Part shown: piece by piece, positions 8,701-15,862 of the stretch
Numbering within the stretch: the first letter of the stretch is position 1
How the letters are laid out: every line of letters begins with the position of its first letter
IMG/VR virus record: IMGVR_UViG_3300029893_000004
Span: 1 to 64,000 of that record
Length of the DNA: 64,000 bases
Strand: one strand, 5' to 3'
DNA from: a virus
Program-made: the position numbers and the translations under genes
Notes under the pieces: generated by a model
Told to the model about the DNA's origin: nothing
The model's database searches: none
What the model saw: only the letters and a program-made list of their open reading frames with translations

Positions 8701-9034
8701 CATCCAGTACGGGCTCATGCTGTACCGCAACGAGAACTGTGACCGCCCGTGGCTGACGCCGTTCGTGGACGAGGGCGACGCAGCGCTCGACCCGGACGCC
8801 TACGGCCAGTGGAAGCAGATGATGGCCGCGGTCATCGAGTCAGGCGCGCTGCATCAGGTGCTCATCGTGTCACACAAGGGCGAGCTGGAGTGGGCGCAGC
8901 AGCTCGACGTGTCGGCCATCGACGGCGAGCCGATCGATGCCGAGGACGGCGAGGCCGACAGGCCGCGCAAGCGCCGCAAGAAGGAGGCTGCACCCGAGCC
9001 GGCCGAGACCATGGCACAGGCGGATCTTTTCTGA
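5780..9034 (+). CDS. sbcC: SbcC/Rad50-type ATPase
   Basis: 1084 residues, start ATG 5780 after GGAGGACACC. Walker A GRNGAGKTT is at 35-43. Long Ala/Glu/Arg/Gln-rich coiled coils run from about 190 to 520 and 560 to 880. The ABC signature FSGGEFG is near 962, Walker B FVDEGDAALD near 993 and the H-loop VSHKGE near 1029. At the coil apex, where Rad50 has CxxC, this protein has PCRGQGGFATCKLL (about 538-550), a wider cysteine pair that may still form a zinc hook. It partners SbcD. The repetitive coil explains the enormous antisense open frames over this region. A T-rich run follows the stop without a clear stem. Confidence 0.92.
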   Translation: MQIHRITIENYSRWRNRRAIIDLDVYGPGAIQLAGRNGAGKTTILTALLAAMLGEDPHTADIDRKAHTGRAVIEVEHTFAGHRWRHRLEIKRSKKNDGKQKFEHVGFVWRDGEALAEFSGPGKWTAYKAHNLALLGSQEFFYTTAYSVQRAAPLNNRVPTSLAQCTPEQSEKILAVAGGVDAQKAFALGAFAKAKAAREQLDGLRPQVERLASLEARIAQTTDRQTAAAEALDAAQQAHQRAGDRLTQATAERDALRAQQAEAERVTERRRALLDEHTRHTQAQERERATRAAVDDAASAYDAARAVLATAVDRLTAAQTAAADVHQAILRRQDAERVLADMRGRLATMQADHERTRDNANWLRAQVEGAERDLQAAQTSAERAETALAVAQAEHGAASSQAERRADAERALREATAAAERAATARQQAQQRAQDAEHAAQQAQDAERAAVEAFQRASAGEAEALRQRRDALREQYQIEQERLDVLRGEREAAQQRVTEARDEVRARQADVTQANAAHEAARLALDAAQRQAALVDEVPCRGQGGFATCKLLAVAVQARQQVPALTAALDERGEAARDAAAAARDAEDVVRVRIADVETRDRALYEQRERMDALVKSGKEAAAALRAAEETETAARAALDDARSRRATADSALALARQGLDNLTAQSNQALDARTQAEARLAELPTVDLAGAAARLTATQGAARQAADRLRSLRETIARRPELDTLADRLATLATDVQALAQRADEAAASLPPLPDRSKLDALTEFQTAVQTARAGEKWAHEARDDAKRDHAKAAAALGTLRPAQAIADDLEALPAVEPPDEIAVLFAGQAVDEAESALATAAAGVREAQSALDEIGGALGALRAELAAMGDVRAQIAALEEEVARWKWLYGEISRLITLMVQATAPALSARINRFLAECFGDRYRVRIEPFTENSSNDGERKTYTIWVLDTETGEERHLDTFSGGEFGPQLQAIQYGLMLYRNENCDRPWLTPFVDEGDAALDPDAYGQWKQMMAAVIESGALHQVLIVSHKGELEWAQQLDVSAIDGEPIDAEDGEADRPRKRRKKEAAPEPAETMAQADLF

Positions 9035-9050
9035 CCCGGGCGGTTTTTTC

Positions 9051-9079
9051 TTGCCCTGCGACTTTACCGAGGGTAAAGT
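9051..9079 (+). promoter_or_regulatory. Operator-controlled plus-strand promoter
   Basis: TTGCCC (9051-9056), a 17-nt spacer and TAAAGT (9074-9079). The inverted repeat ACTTTACC-GAG-GGTAAAGT (9061-9079, eight-base perfect arms) covers the -10 box and part of the spacer, as in the minus-strand promoter at 2000-2028. Transcription should start near 9086 and read into the methyltransferase gene through a leader of about 140 nt. Confidence 0.75.
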
Positions 9080-9162
9080 TGCGGGGTGTTCGCAGGACGA
9101 CGGCCGCCCAAACGGCCACCAAACGCGCCCCCTTGTTGGGTTCGGGGGCTCGTGCCCACTTC

Positions 9163-9204
9163 GCCGCAGGCAGGGACACCCGGCGTCCCCCCGGGGCCTG
9201 CGGC
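9163..9204 (+). promoter_or_regulatory. Structured mRNA leader
   Basis: GCCGCAGGC (9163-9171) pairs with GCCTGCGGC (9196-9204). Inside it GGGAC pairs with GTCCC, giving a long two-part hairpin that ends 24 nt before the ATG at 9229. Its closeness to the ribosome site suggests translational or attenuation control, but no known riboswitch class is recognised. Apart from the promoter, the rest of 9035-9228 shows nothing. Confidence 0.45.
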
Positions 9205-9228
9205 GGGGTGGGGTTCTCTGGAGGACAG

Positions 9229-9807
9229 ATGAGCAGCACGAACCGAGGCGCCGAGCGCCACCCACACGACTTCTACGCGACGCCGGCCGACACGACGCGG
9301 GCGCTGGTGCGGTGGCTGCTACGGCGCGGCGAGTTCCCGGAGCGCACGCTAGACCCGTTCGCCGGTGACGGCGCGATCCTGCGCGTGCTGCGCGAGGAGG
9401 GCCACTGCCCCACGCGCCTGCACGCCGTCGAGATCCGCCCCGAGATGGAGGCGCCACTGCGCAAGGCCACGGACAACGTGACCATCGGCGATTGGTTCGC
9501 GATGCAGCCAGAGCGGCGTGCCTTCGTCCTGACGATCATCACCAACCCGCCGTTCTCGCTGGCGGAGCAGTCCGTGCGCTCGTGCGTGGCCGTGGCAGAC
9601 ACCACGATCATGTTGCTGCGCCTCAACTTCTGGGGCTCGCAGAGGCGCGCCTTGCTGTTCCGCCACTGCCCGCCGGCGCACTGCCTGATCCTGCCCAAGC
9701 GGCCGAGCTTCACCGGTAACGGCAAGGTCGACTCGATCGAGTACGCGTGGTTCATCTGGCGCCGCGACCATCGCGGCCCGTGCCTGACCGAGAGACTGGA
9801 GGACTGA
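9229..9807 (+). CDS. Adenine-specific DNA methyltransferase-like protein
   Basis: 192 residues from ATG 9229 after TGGAGGACAG. AdoMet motif I LDPFAGDGAI is at about residues 41-50 and the catalytic motif TNPPFSLAE near 105. This DPFxGxG then NPPF order fits N6-adenine methyltransferases of alpha or gamma type. HDFYATPADTTRALVRWLL at the N-terminus is typical of phage methylases of this small class. No partner endonuclease is nearby, so host-mimicking methylation or restriction evasion is more likely than a complete restriction system. It heads the short operon to 11210 behind an operator-controlled promoter. Confidence 0.75.
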   Translation: MSSTNRGAERHPHDFYATPADTTRALVRWLLRRGEFPERTLDPFAGDGAILRVLREEGHCPTRLHAVEIRPEMEAPLRKATDNVTIGDWFAMQPERRAFVLTIITNPPFSLAEQSVRSCVAVADTTIMLLRLNFWGSQRRALLFRHCPPAHCLILPKRPSFTGNGKVDSIEYAWFIWRRDHRGPCLTERLED

Positions 9808-9808
9808 C

Positions 9809-10021
9809 ATGAGCACCGCCATGCAGATCGCCCGCGAGCGCCGCGGGCTGGCGCTGGGCAGAGCGCTGGGGGTGACCGACGCACTGCGGGTCGAGCTGGA
9901 GCTCGCGGAGGGGTGCGAGCCGGACATGGGCAGGGTGCTGGACCTGCACCGGCTGCTCGGCGATGCGCTGGAGCGACTGGGCGAGGCGGCACAGAGGGTG
10001 AGAGACGCGGAGGGCAGGTAG
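9809..10021 (+). CDS. Small helical protein
   Basis: 70 residues, starting one base after the previous stop with GGAGGACTGAC as ribosome site. It is almost wholly alpha-helical and Leu/Ala/Glu/Arg-rich (VTDALRVELELAEGCEP, LLGDALERLGEAAQRVRD). The N-terminus MQIARERRGLALGRALGVTDAL has a faint HTH look but is too short to call. The next gene begins directly after its TAG. Function unknown. Confidence 0.65.
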   Translation: MSTAMQIARERRGLALGRALGVTDALRVELELAEGCEPDMGRVLDLHRLLGDALERLGEAAQRVRDAEGR

Positions 10022-10753
10022 ATGGGCGATCAGACGCAGGAAGCCCGCGCCCACAGCGGCGCGGGCGAGCGGACGGCCGCGCCGCAGGACGCTCGGGTGA
10101 CGCACGAGGAGGCGCGACGGGCGCTGTCGCTGTACCGCGAGCCGGCCGGTGTGGAGGCGCTGCGACGGTACATCGGCGAGCAGGAGGCCCGCGACGCCGA
10201 GATGGCGGCGCTGGGCGAGCTCTGCAACAAGGTCGTTGCCGCGGCGGGCGTGGACATCCGGCAGATGCCCGACCGGATCGCGTTCCTCACGCACAAGCTG
10301 GCGGAGACCGAGCGGAACCAGAACGTGTGGCAGGAGCGTGCGCACTCCGCGTACAGCGAGCTGGCCGCCCTCCGCGCCCAGCTCGCCACCGCCCAGACCA
10401 GCGAGACCCCGACCCTCCGCAGCATCGGCGCCGCCCTCGACGCGGGCCGCCAGACGTTCACGGCCGCTGAGGTGCAGTACGCGCTCGACCGCTGCCGCGA
10501 GGCGCGCAGCATCGTCCTCGACGACGGGTGGGTGCTCTGCGAGTCGTGCGACGCGCTGATCGACACGGGGAGCGACGCGCACACCCACGACCCCGATGAG
10601 GGCTACTGGTGCGCGCAGTGCAGCGAGCGGGCGGGGGCGGGCGACGCGGCCGAAGGGGCGCAGGCAGGCGGGCGAGAACAACGAGCCGCGATGCACGCCG
10701 GAGCACTGTGTCATTGCGGTGCGGGATCGGCGGTAGGAAGGAGACAACGATGA
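10022..10753 (+). CDS. Hypothetical protein with zinc ribbon
   Basis: 243 residues from ATG 10022, immediately after the previous stop. Residues 30-130 are helical and probably coiled coil. Near 175-200 there is a four-cysteine motif, WVLCESCDAL then YWCAQCSE, a probable zinc ribbon. The last 40 residues are low-complexity Ala/Gly/Arg and may be non-functional read-through, since the next gene's SD and start lie inside them (ATGA overlap at 10750). No family is recognised. Confidence 0.65.
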   Translation: MGDQTQEARAHSGAGERTAAPQDARVTHEEARRALSLYREPAGVEALRRYIGEQEARDAEMAALGELCNKVVAAAGVDIRQMPDRIAFLTHKLAETERNQNVWQERAHSAYSELAALRAQLATAQTSETPTLRSIGAALDAGRQTFTAAEVQYALDRCREARSIVLDDGWVLCESCDALIDTGSDAHTHDPDEGYWCAQCSERAGAGDAAEGAQAGGREQRAAMHAGALCHCGAGSAVGRRQR

Positions 10754-11007
10754 CCGAACGCAAAAGCATGCTGGACCAATGGCTCGACCGCCAAGCCGCC
10801 CTATACCGCGCCGAGATGGAGGGCGCGCTCGCCAAGCTGGCCATGCAGCCGCCGACGACGCACTACCCGCGCCACTGGTACGACCCGCAGCCGCCCAGGC
10901 GCGTCGTGTGGCACGGGCCTCACCTGCAGCCCGTGCGCCTGACCGCGGAGGAGTACGAGCGGGTCATCGAAGAGGCCAAGGCGGGCGCGGCAAGGAGGCA
11001 GCGATGA
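10750..11007 (+). CDS. Hypothetical protein
   Basis: 85 residues from ATG 10750 with AGGAAGGAGACAACG in front, overlapping the previous stop by ATGA. It has an N-terminal helix (MLDQWLDRQAALYRAEMEG), a Pro/Trp/His-rich middle (THYPRHWYDPQPPRRVVWHG) and a terminal helix (LTAEEYERVIEEAKAG). No known domain. It also overlaps the next gene by ATGA. Confidence 0.65.
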   Translation: MTERKSMLDQWLDRQAALYRAEMEGALAKLAMQPPTTHYPRHWYDPQPPRRVVWHGPHLQPVRLTAEEYERVIEEAKAGAARRQR

Positions 11008-11210
11008 GGGTACTGGAGACGTGGGAGGAGGGGGTGACGGCTTGCGGGCGCAGCAAGCTGCGCGTGCGCACTGAGAAGTTCCGGCTCACGGTGCCGGTTC
11101 GCCCGGGCCAACCCAGGCCGGAGCCCGGCGACGTGCTGGAGACCCTGACGCGCGACTCCTATCGGCTCGCCACCGGCCCGCACGCAGGCGAGGTCTACAC
11201 CTGGGACTAG
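11004..11210 (+). CDS. Hypothetical small protein
   Basis: 68 residues from ATG 11004 (MRVLETWEEGVTACGRSKL). It appears to be a small beta-rich domain (KFRLTVPVRPGQPRPEPGD, DSYRLATGPHAGEVYTW). It is the last gene of the plus-strand early block. Its TAG overlaps the stop of the convergent gene at 11207 within the tetranucleotide CTAG, leaving no room for a terminator. Function unknown. Confidence 0.65.
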   Translation: MRVLETWEEGVTACGRSKLRVRTEKFRLTVPVRPGQPRPEPGDVLETLTRDSYRLATGPHAGEVYTWD

Positions 11211-11671
11211 GGCCCGGCGCTGACCGCCACGGCCACCCCTACCGCAGCCCGCTCGACGCACCGCGCGATGCCCCACGCGCCGCACTCGGGCAGCGCCACG
11301 TCACCGCACAGATCCACGGTCGGCTCCGGCAGCGTGCCGATGCACGCTGCGGCCTCCGCGAGCGCCGTCGTTCGGTAGACCGGCCCGGCGTACCGCACGG
11401 AGAGGGCGTCACGCGCCAGGTCGACCGCCAGCGGCAGCAGCCCGGCGACGTGGCCGCCGAGGCACGGCAGCGCCGCCCGCGTCGCGCAGTCCCGAAAGCT
11501 CTCCCAGCCGTCGCCCCACGCGCACTCGCGCACCGGGTCGAGCACGCACTGCTTGGCGGCGCTCTCGCCGACCGCGGCGAGGCGGTCCTCCGCGGTGGCT
11601 TTCTGGGCGGCGGTGCAGCCCTGCGACGCCTGCGCGAAGGCCAACAGCATCGACAGCGCGAACAGCGCCAT
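11207..11671 (-). CDS. Exported Cys-rich protein in the lysis cluster
   Basis: 154 residues from ATG 11671, overlapping the upstream holin-like gene by ATGA. The N-terminus MALFALSMLLAFAQASQGC is a short signal peptide, possibly a lipobox variant. The mature part has about ten cysteines (QCVLDPVRECAW, RDCATRAALPCLG, DLCGDVALPECGAWGIARC), consistent with disulfides in the periplasm. Its place after the endolysin and holin-like genes suggests a spanin-like lysis role, but no coiled coil is evident, so this is conjecture. It is the last gene of the late transcript. Confidence 0.65.
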   Translation of the reverse strand: MALFALSMLLAFAQASQGCTAAQKATAEDRLAAVGESAAKQCVLDPVRECAWGDGWESFRDCATRAALPCLGGHVAGLLPLAVDLARDALSVRYAGPVYRTTALAEAAACIGTLPEPTVDLCGDVALPECGAWGIARCVERAAVGVAVAVSAGP

Positions 11672-11892
11672 CAGGGCGCCGGCTGCTCGCTGGACGTGTC
11701 GCCTGGCAGCGGCTCGCCGTCCGCCATGGCGTCCGCAGTCGACGCCGCCACGCCCTCGCGCACCAGGTCCAGCTTCGAGCGTCGCGCGTCGCGCTTGTCC
11801 AGCGCCGCCAGCACTCGCTCGACCAGCCCCAGCAGGAATCCCGAGAGCCCGCTCACGAACGCGATCCACTCCGCCACCGTCCACTCGTCCAT
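11671..11892 (-). CDS. Small membrane protein, holin candidate
   Basis: 73 residues from ATG 11892. One hydrophobic segment (AEWIAFVSGLSGFLLGLVERVLAAL, about 7-31) is followed by a charged cytoplasmic tail (DKRDARRSKLDLVREG). One transmembrane helix and a hydrophilic tail beside the endolysin gene fit class III-like holins, but proof needs function. It overlaps the following gene by ATGA. Confidence 0.6.
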   Translation of the reverse strand: MDEWTVAEWIAFVSGLSGFLLGLVERVLAALDKRDARRSKLDLVREGVAASTADAMADGEPLPGDTSSEQPAP

Positions 11893-11950
11893 TCACCTTG
11901 ATCCTCCTGGGCTGGCGCCCGGCTATCCGTGCGGCTGCGGCCGCCGTTGC

Positions 11951-12817
11951 TCAGTAGGCCCACTCGGGCCCGATCCCCATCTGGCGCATCTTGCGGAGCG
12001 TCCCGTGCCCGTCCCACCGGTCGCCGCTCAGGTGGCCGTGCGCGTAGACGCCCGGCGGCAGCGTGTCCGGGTCCGCCCCCTCGAGCGTGTGCTCGGCCTT
12101 CGCGGTCTTGTACGGGATGCTCCACTGCTCGCACTGCTCGCGCAGCCAGGCGTCGAGCGTGTGCAGGGCCTCCTCGGTGTCTTCGTGGTAGCGCCGGCCG
12201 TCCGAGGCCGGCGCGAACGGCGCGGTCGCGATCGGCCAGATCGTGTCATCGAAGTCGCCGCTCACGTCCTCGTCCACGGGGTTGACGACGTCGACGCCGA
12301 GCCAGCGCTGGTTGTAGGCGCCCGCGTGACGGGTGCGCTCGACGGTCGGGTCGCTCGTGCGGTAGAGCGAGCCGTACGGGCCGATGATCGCGTCGGTGGA
12401 CAGGCCGCGGTTGGTCAGCACGTTGAAGGTCCGCTTGCAGGCGTGCCAGTCGACGAGCAGCTCCGTTGCCGCCGGCTTCGCCCGCGTCACGGTCTGGTGC
12501 AGTACGATCCCGCGGACCGCCTTCTTGCGGGCCGGCAGACGCGGGAAGCGCAGGGCGTACTCGTCACCCGGCACACCATCGCCGGACGGTCGCACGAAGC
12601 CGGCCCAGCCCCACGTGAGCGGCCCGACGATGCCGTCGACGTGCAGCTTGTTGGCGCGCTGGTAGGCGCGGGTGGCCTCGATGGTCGCCTTGTCCATGGT
12701 GCCCGTCACCTGCGACGACGGCAGCAGCCCGCGCGGCACGAGGCCGTGAAGCTGCCAGACGGACACGAAGGGCGAGGCGTCGCCAGGGCGCAGGGTCGGC
12801 GGGGTCTGCAGCTTCAT
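11951..12817 (-). CDS. Endolysin: N-acetylmuramoyl-L-alanine amidase
   Basis: 288 residues from ATG 12817 after GCAAGGAGACCCC. Residues 35-72 (TMDKATIEATRAYQRANKL, DGIVGPLTWG) form a peptidoglycan-binding-type domain. The catalytic part begins near 102 with GIVLHQTVT, whose His is the first zinc ligand of the amidase_2/PGRP fold, and ends with YAHGHLSGDRWDGHGTL, which supplies later ligands. There is no signal peptide, so release should depend on a holin. It would cut the bond between N-acetylmuramic acid and L-alanine in the host wall. Confidence 0.85.
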   Translation of the reverse strand: MKLQTPPTLRPGDASPFVSVWQLHGLVPRGLLPSSQVTGTMDKATIEATRAYQRANKLHVDGIVGPLTWGWAGFVRPSGDGVPGDEYALRFPRLPARKKAVRGIVLHQTVTRAKPAATELLVDWHACKRTFNVLTNRGLSTDAIIGPYGSLYRTSDPTVERTRHAGAYNQRWLGVDVVNPVDEDVSGDFDDTIWPIATAPFAPASDGRRYHEDTEEALHTLDAWLREQCEQWSIPYKTAKAEHTLEGADPDTLPPGVYAHGHLSGDRWDGHGTLRKMRQMGIGPEWAY

Positions 12818-13083
12818 GGGGTCTCCTTGCGGCGCAGCCGAGCCGCGCGCTCTCGGGCCGCGGGGTGCCGCTCGCAGCCGTCGGTCGCCTCCTGCGGCTG
12901 GCCGTTGATGCCGCAGGGCAGACCCTGGCCCGGCCAATGCGGACACGTCCTGCACCGCGGGAAGGGGTCGCCGAGCGCCACGGGCACCCGCTCCCGGCGC
13001 GGGCGGGCAGTCGCCCACGTCGCCAGCAGCAGCGCCGCCAGGACGGCGACGACGGCCAGGGCGAGCCACGCGAGGGTGGTCAT
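12814..13083 (-). CDS. Membrane-anchored protein of the lysis cluster
   Basis: 89 residues from ATG 13083, with ATGA overlaps at both ends. An N-terminal transmembrane helix (LAWLALAVVAVLAALLLATW, about 4-23) precedes a basic, Cys-containing tail (RCRTCPHWPGQGLPC and GCERHPAARERAARLRRKE). CxxC-type spacing could bind zinc or form disulfides. An inner-membrane spanin is possible by position, but the tail is short. Function not assigned. Confidence 0.65.
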   Translation of the reverse strand: MTTLAWLALAVVAVLAALLLATWATARPRRERVPVALGDPFPRCRTCPHWPGQGLPCGINGQPQEATDGCERHPAARERAARLRRKETP

Positions 13084-14141
13084 CGCGGCCCCCCGTTGGT
13101 GCTGCCGTTGGCGCCCCATGTCTCCGTTGTGCCGTTGGCGCCCCAGTCGCGCGTGACGCCGTTGGCGCCCCAGACGCCGGCGGGCAGCCCCGTCGGGACG
13201 TACTCATACGCGCCCACGTCCGCCGTCCCGTCCGTGCGCGTGCCCACGCCCGTACGGTCGTCGGGCTCGCCGCTGCCGGTCGCGCCATCGATCAGGGCCG
13301 AGCCCGCTGCGAGGCGCAGGTCGCCGCCGGGCTGGTCCACGTAGCCGGGCGCTGAGGTGGTGTCGGTGCCGGCGCAGGCCGTGGAGCAGTCCGCGGGGGC
13401 CGTGTTCGCGTTGAAGTTGTTGTAGGACTCGGATGTGCCGGCGCGGAGCACGGCGGTGCTGGCCGCGTTGTTGCTGAACGAGTTGAAGTCCGCGATCGCC
13501 ACGTCGGCGACGTAAGCGCGTGTGCCCGTCTGGCCGTCGAAGGTGTTGTGCCGCGCCGTGGCCGTGTTGGCGCACTGGAGATAGGCGCCGTTTCCGCTGA
13601 ACACGTTGTTCGTGACCGTGGTGCTGTTGACGCACCGCACCGTCGCGGTGCCGGTGACGCCCGTGAACGTGTTGCGCTCGATTACGCTGTTGCTGGACAC
13701 GCCGTCCACGCCGTTGCCAGCGCACCCGCTGATGGTCGAGCCGGTCAGGGTGAAGTCGGCCTGTGAGCTGCCGGAGGCGTCCAGGCAGTGGCTCGTGTAG
13801 TTCTGCACCGTCACGCCGTCGACCGTGCCGTACCGCGTGAACACGATGCCGATGGCCGTGGCGTTGTTGCCGTCGAGCACCGCTGTCCCGCTGCCGCGGA
13901 TCGTCACGCCGGGGCTCAGGACGCCCGGCATCGTGAGCGTGAGGCCCGTGCACGTGACGTCGGTGAGCACGAGCTCGTCTCCGGCCACCATCGCCGACAA
14001 GCGCGTCTGCGCGGTGGCGCACGTCTCGTCGCAGCCTGAGTCGCAAACGGTGTAGGTCGCGGCCCGGGCCGGCAGCGCGAACGGCAGCAGCGCGAACGCG
14101 GCCGCAGCCAGGATCAGGGCGATGCGCAGCGCCGCTCTCAT
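13080..14141 (-). CDS. Secreted right-handed beta-helix protein
   Basis: 353 residues from ATG 14141. It opens with a classic Sec signal peptide (MRAALRIALILAAAAFALLP then PARA/ATY cleavage). The mature part is a parallel beta-helix of the pectate-lyase/tailspike type with recurring short strands and Asn ladders (SNSVIERNTFTGVTGTATV, NSTTVTNNVFSGNGAYLQC). It ends with three copies of WGANG in about 25 residues, encoded by three CCGTTGGCGCCCCA repeats. A Myxococcota-like choice-of-anchor CSLREA-type start (YTVCDSGCDETC) is visible. A signal peptide is unusual for a tail gene. It may be a secreted or surface-displayed product rather than a virion spike. Confidence 0.8.
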   Translation of the reverse strand: MRAALRIALILAAAAFALLPFALPARAATYTVCDSGCDETCATAQTRLSAMVAGDELVLTDVTCTGLTLTMPGVLSPGVTIRGSGTAVLDGNNATAIGIVFTRYGTVDGVTVQNYTSHCLDASGSSQADFTLTGSTISGCAGNGVDGVSSNSVIERNTFTGVTGTATVRCVNSTTVTNNVFSGNGAYLQCANTATARHNTFDGQTGTRAYVADVAIADFNSFSNNAASTAVLRAGTSESYNNFNANTAPADCSTACAGTDTTSAPGYVDQPGGDLRLAAGSALIDGATGSGEPDDRTGVGTRTDGTADVGAYEYVPTGLPAGVWGANGVTRDWGANGTTETWGANGSTNGGPR

Positions 14142-15472
14142 CGCTCCCACCTCGGGTACATGCGCCCGAGCGAGCAGGTGCCCGACGTGGCGCCCGAGTC
14201 GCACCAGGCGCGCAGGCACACGAGCCCGCCGGCCGCGGTCACGCAGTCGTCCAGAGCGGCGGCGCCGATGCTGATGGTCGTCTTGCTCGCGCTGGACACG
14301 TAGCTCGGTGACTCGCACTGCGCGCCGCCGGTGCCGATCACCTCAAGGCCAACCGTCGCGGTGCCCGTCGTCTTGTAGACGAGCTGCGCGCTCGACGCAG
14401 CGCCCGGCGTGGCCGACCGCTGCGGCACCACCCAGCACTGATGCAGCGCCGCGGACTGCGCCGCGAGGCTGGCCGTGCCGACCGTGTAGACCTCGTGGTC
14501 CGTCGCGTCGTACGTCGGGCTGCCGAAGCTGATGTCCTGATTGGCTCCGGGCCAGTGGATCGTGAGTGGGCTCACGTACGCATGGTCCGTCGCCACGCTC
14601 TCGGCGAGGGCGTCGCCGGCGTTGGCCGTCGTCGTCGCCGTGACGAGCTGCCCGTCGAGCTGGCCCAGATGGGCCTGGACGGTAGTCCCCGTCGCGTACG
14701 TGAGTCCCGTGGGGTCCGCGCTGACCGCCGAAGCATCGTGCGCGTCCACCGCATCGGCGAGGTGATCCGCGAGCCCCTGCACTACCCCGTCGAGCGAGAC
14801 GCCGTCGGCAGCCACGTCGCGCCCGTCGACGGTGCCCGTGAGCGTCAGGTTGCCCTGCACGTCGAGCGCGTCAGCGGACTGCACCGCCACAAAGCCGTCC
14901 AGCACGAGGATGCCCGCAGCGGAGTGCCGCACGAGGCCCTCCTTGACGGTGCCGACCGGGTCGCCAGACGTGTGCGAGCGGAGCCGGAGGCCGGCCTCGA
15001 GGTCGCCGGCGCCAAGAGCGTCTCCGGGCGGGCCAAGGTAGAGGTACTGGTCCACCGGCGTGTCGTAGTACAGCGCGATCCCGGGCGGGCTCGCCGCGAT
15101 CGCGCTGGTGAGCACGGCGTCGGCTGCGATGCCCAGACCGAGAGACTGCGCCTTGAGCCTGAGCGCCGCGTCCTCCGTCGCCGTGCCGTCCGCGTCGCTG
15201 TTGATGGTGAAGCTCGCGGCCGTGGTCGTCGACAGGGCCGCGGTTGGGCCGAGCGAGACCCACGTGCCCGCGTCGCACAGGTAGACGAGGCCCCCGTCGT
15301 ACGCGATCCGCCCGTCCGTCGCCGACGTGCACAGCGAGGCGCCCGGGGCGCCGCCGACCGGCACGAGCCGAATGCCCGTCGCCGGGAACGTCTCGAGCCC
15401 GCGCGCCACGACCTGCGCCTGTGCCGCGACCGGCGCGAGCAGCAGGAGGACCGCCAGGATGCGCGCCATCAT
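14138..15472 (-). CDS. Tail-fibre-like protein with Sec signal peptide
   Basis: 444 residues from ATG 15472 (a second ATG follows at once). Signal peptide MMARILAVLLLLAPVAAQAQ with AQA cleavage. The body has tail-fibre features: low-complexity Ala/Thr/Gly, repeated short strands (DVQGNLTLTGTVDGRDVAAD) and a coiled segment (TTVQAHLGQLDGQLVTAT). The C-terminal 80 residues hold several cysteines (DDCVTAAGGLVCLRAWCDS, GTCSLGRMYPRW). It starts within the stop of the preceding gene. The combination of export signal and fibre-like body is odd for a virion component. Confidence 0.75.
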   Translation of the reverse strand: MMARILAVLLLLAPVAAQAQVVARGLETFPATGIRLVPVGGAPGASLCTSATDGRIAYDGGLVYLCDAGTWVSLGPTAALSTTTAASFTINSDADGTATEDAALRLKAQSLGLGIAADAVLTSAIAASPPGIALYYDTPVDQYLYLGPPGDALGAGDLEAGLRLRSHTSGDPVGTVKEGLVRHSAAGILVLDGFVAVQSADALDVQGNLTLTGTVDGRDVAADGVSLDGVVQGLADHLADAVDAHDASAVSADPTGLTYATGTTVQAHLGQLDGQLVTATTTANAGDALAESVATDHAYVSPLTIHWPGANQDISFGSPTYDATDHEVYTVGTASLAAQSAALHQCWVVPQRSATPGAASSAQLVYKTTGTATVGLEVIGTGGAQCESPSYVSSASKTTISIGAAALDDCVTAAGGLVCLRAWCDSGATSGTCSLGRMYPRWER

Positions 15473-15852
15473 CGGGACACCCACGGCGTGCACCACGCGT
15501 TGATGGTCGCGGCCGCGCCGTTGGCGACGCTGATCCGCAGCCGGTCGAAGCGGTAGGGCAGCACGAAGACGTACGGCGTGCCGGCCGTGACGCTGCCGCT
15601 GGCGCTCGTCCACTCGGTGAAGTCACTGACGGCGCCCGCGGGCGTGACGCTCGCGACGCTCACGGTGACGGCCAGCGTGCCGGCCGAAGTGGTGACCGTG
15701 CACGTCGTGCTCTGCCCGTCGCCGATGGGCAGCGTGCCGACCGCCGGGTTCGATGTGGACGCGGAGATGACGGGCAGCGCCCGGGGCGTCTGGGCGAGCG
15801 TGTGCCCGGCGGCCAGCGCGAGGAGCGCCAGCGCGAGGAGGATGCGCTTCAT
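15469..15852 (-). CDS. Small exported protein of the tail-tip cluster
   Basis: 127 residues from ATG 15852, preceded by AGGAGACTCCCC. Signal peptide MKRILLALALLALAAGHTLA with cleavage before QTP. The mature 105 residues look like a small beta-sandwich (STTCTVTTSAGTLAVTVSVA, YVFVLPYRFDRLRISVANGA) with two cysteines that may pair. It sits between the 533-residue tail protein and the 444-residue exported fibre-like protein. Role unknown. Confidence 0.7.
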   Translation of the reverse strand: MKRILLALALLALAAGHTLAQTPRALPVISASTSNPAVGTLPIGDGQSTTCTVTTSAGTLAVTVSVASVTPAGAVSDFTEWTSASGSVTAGTPYVFVLPYRFDRLRISVANGAAATINAWCTPWVSR

Positions 15853-15862
15853 GGGGAGTCTC

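Noticed and set aside
6271-8742. 823-residue plus-strand frame inside sbcC
   Set aside because: Alternate frame of the SbcC coiled coil, composed almost wholly of Arg, Gly and Ala.
9035-9056. Intrinsic terminator after sbcC
   Set aside because: There is a T6 run but no stable stem just before it; the promoter for the next operon begins within the run's vicinity.
9229-9807. Complete restriction-modification system
   Set aside because: A methylase-like gene is present, but no endonuclease candidate is near it in either direction.
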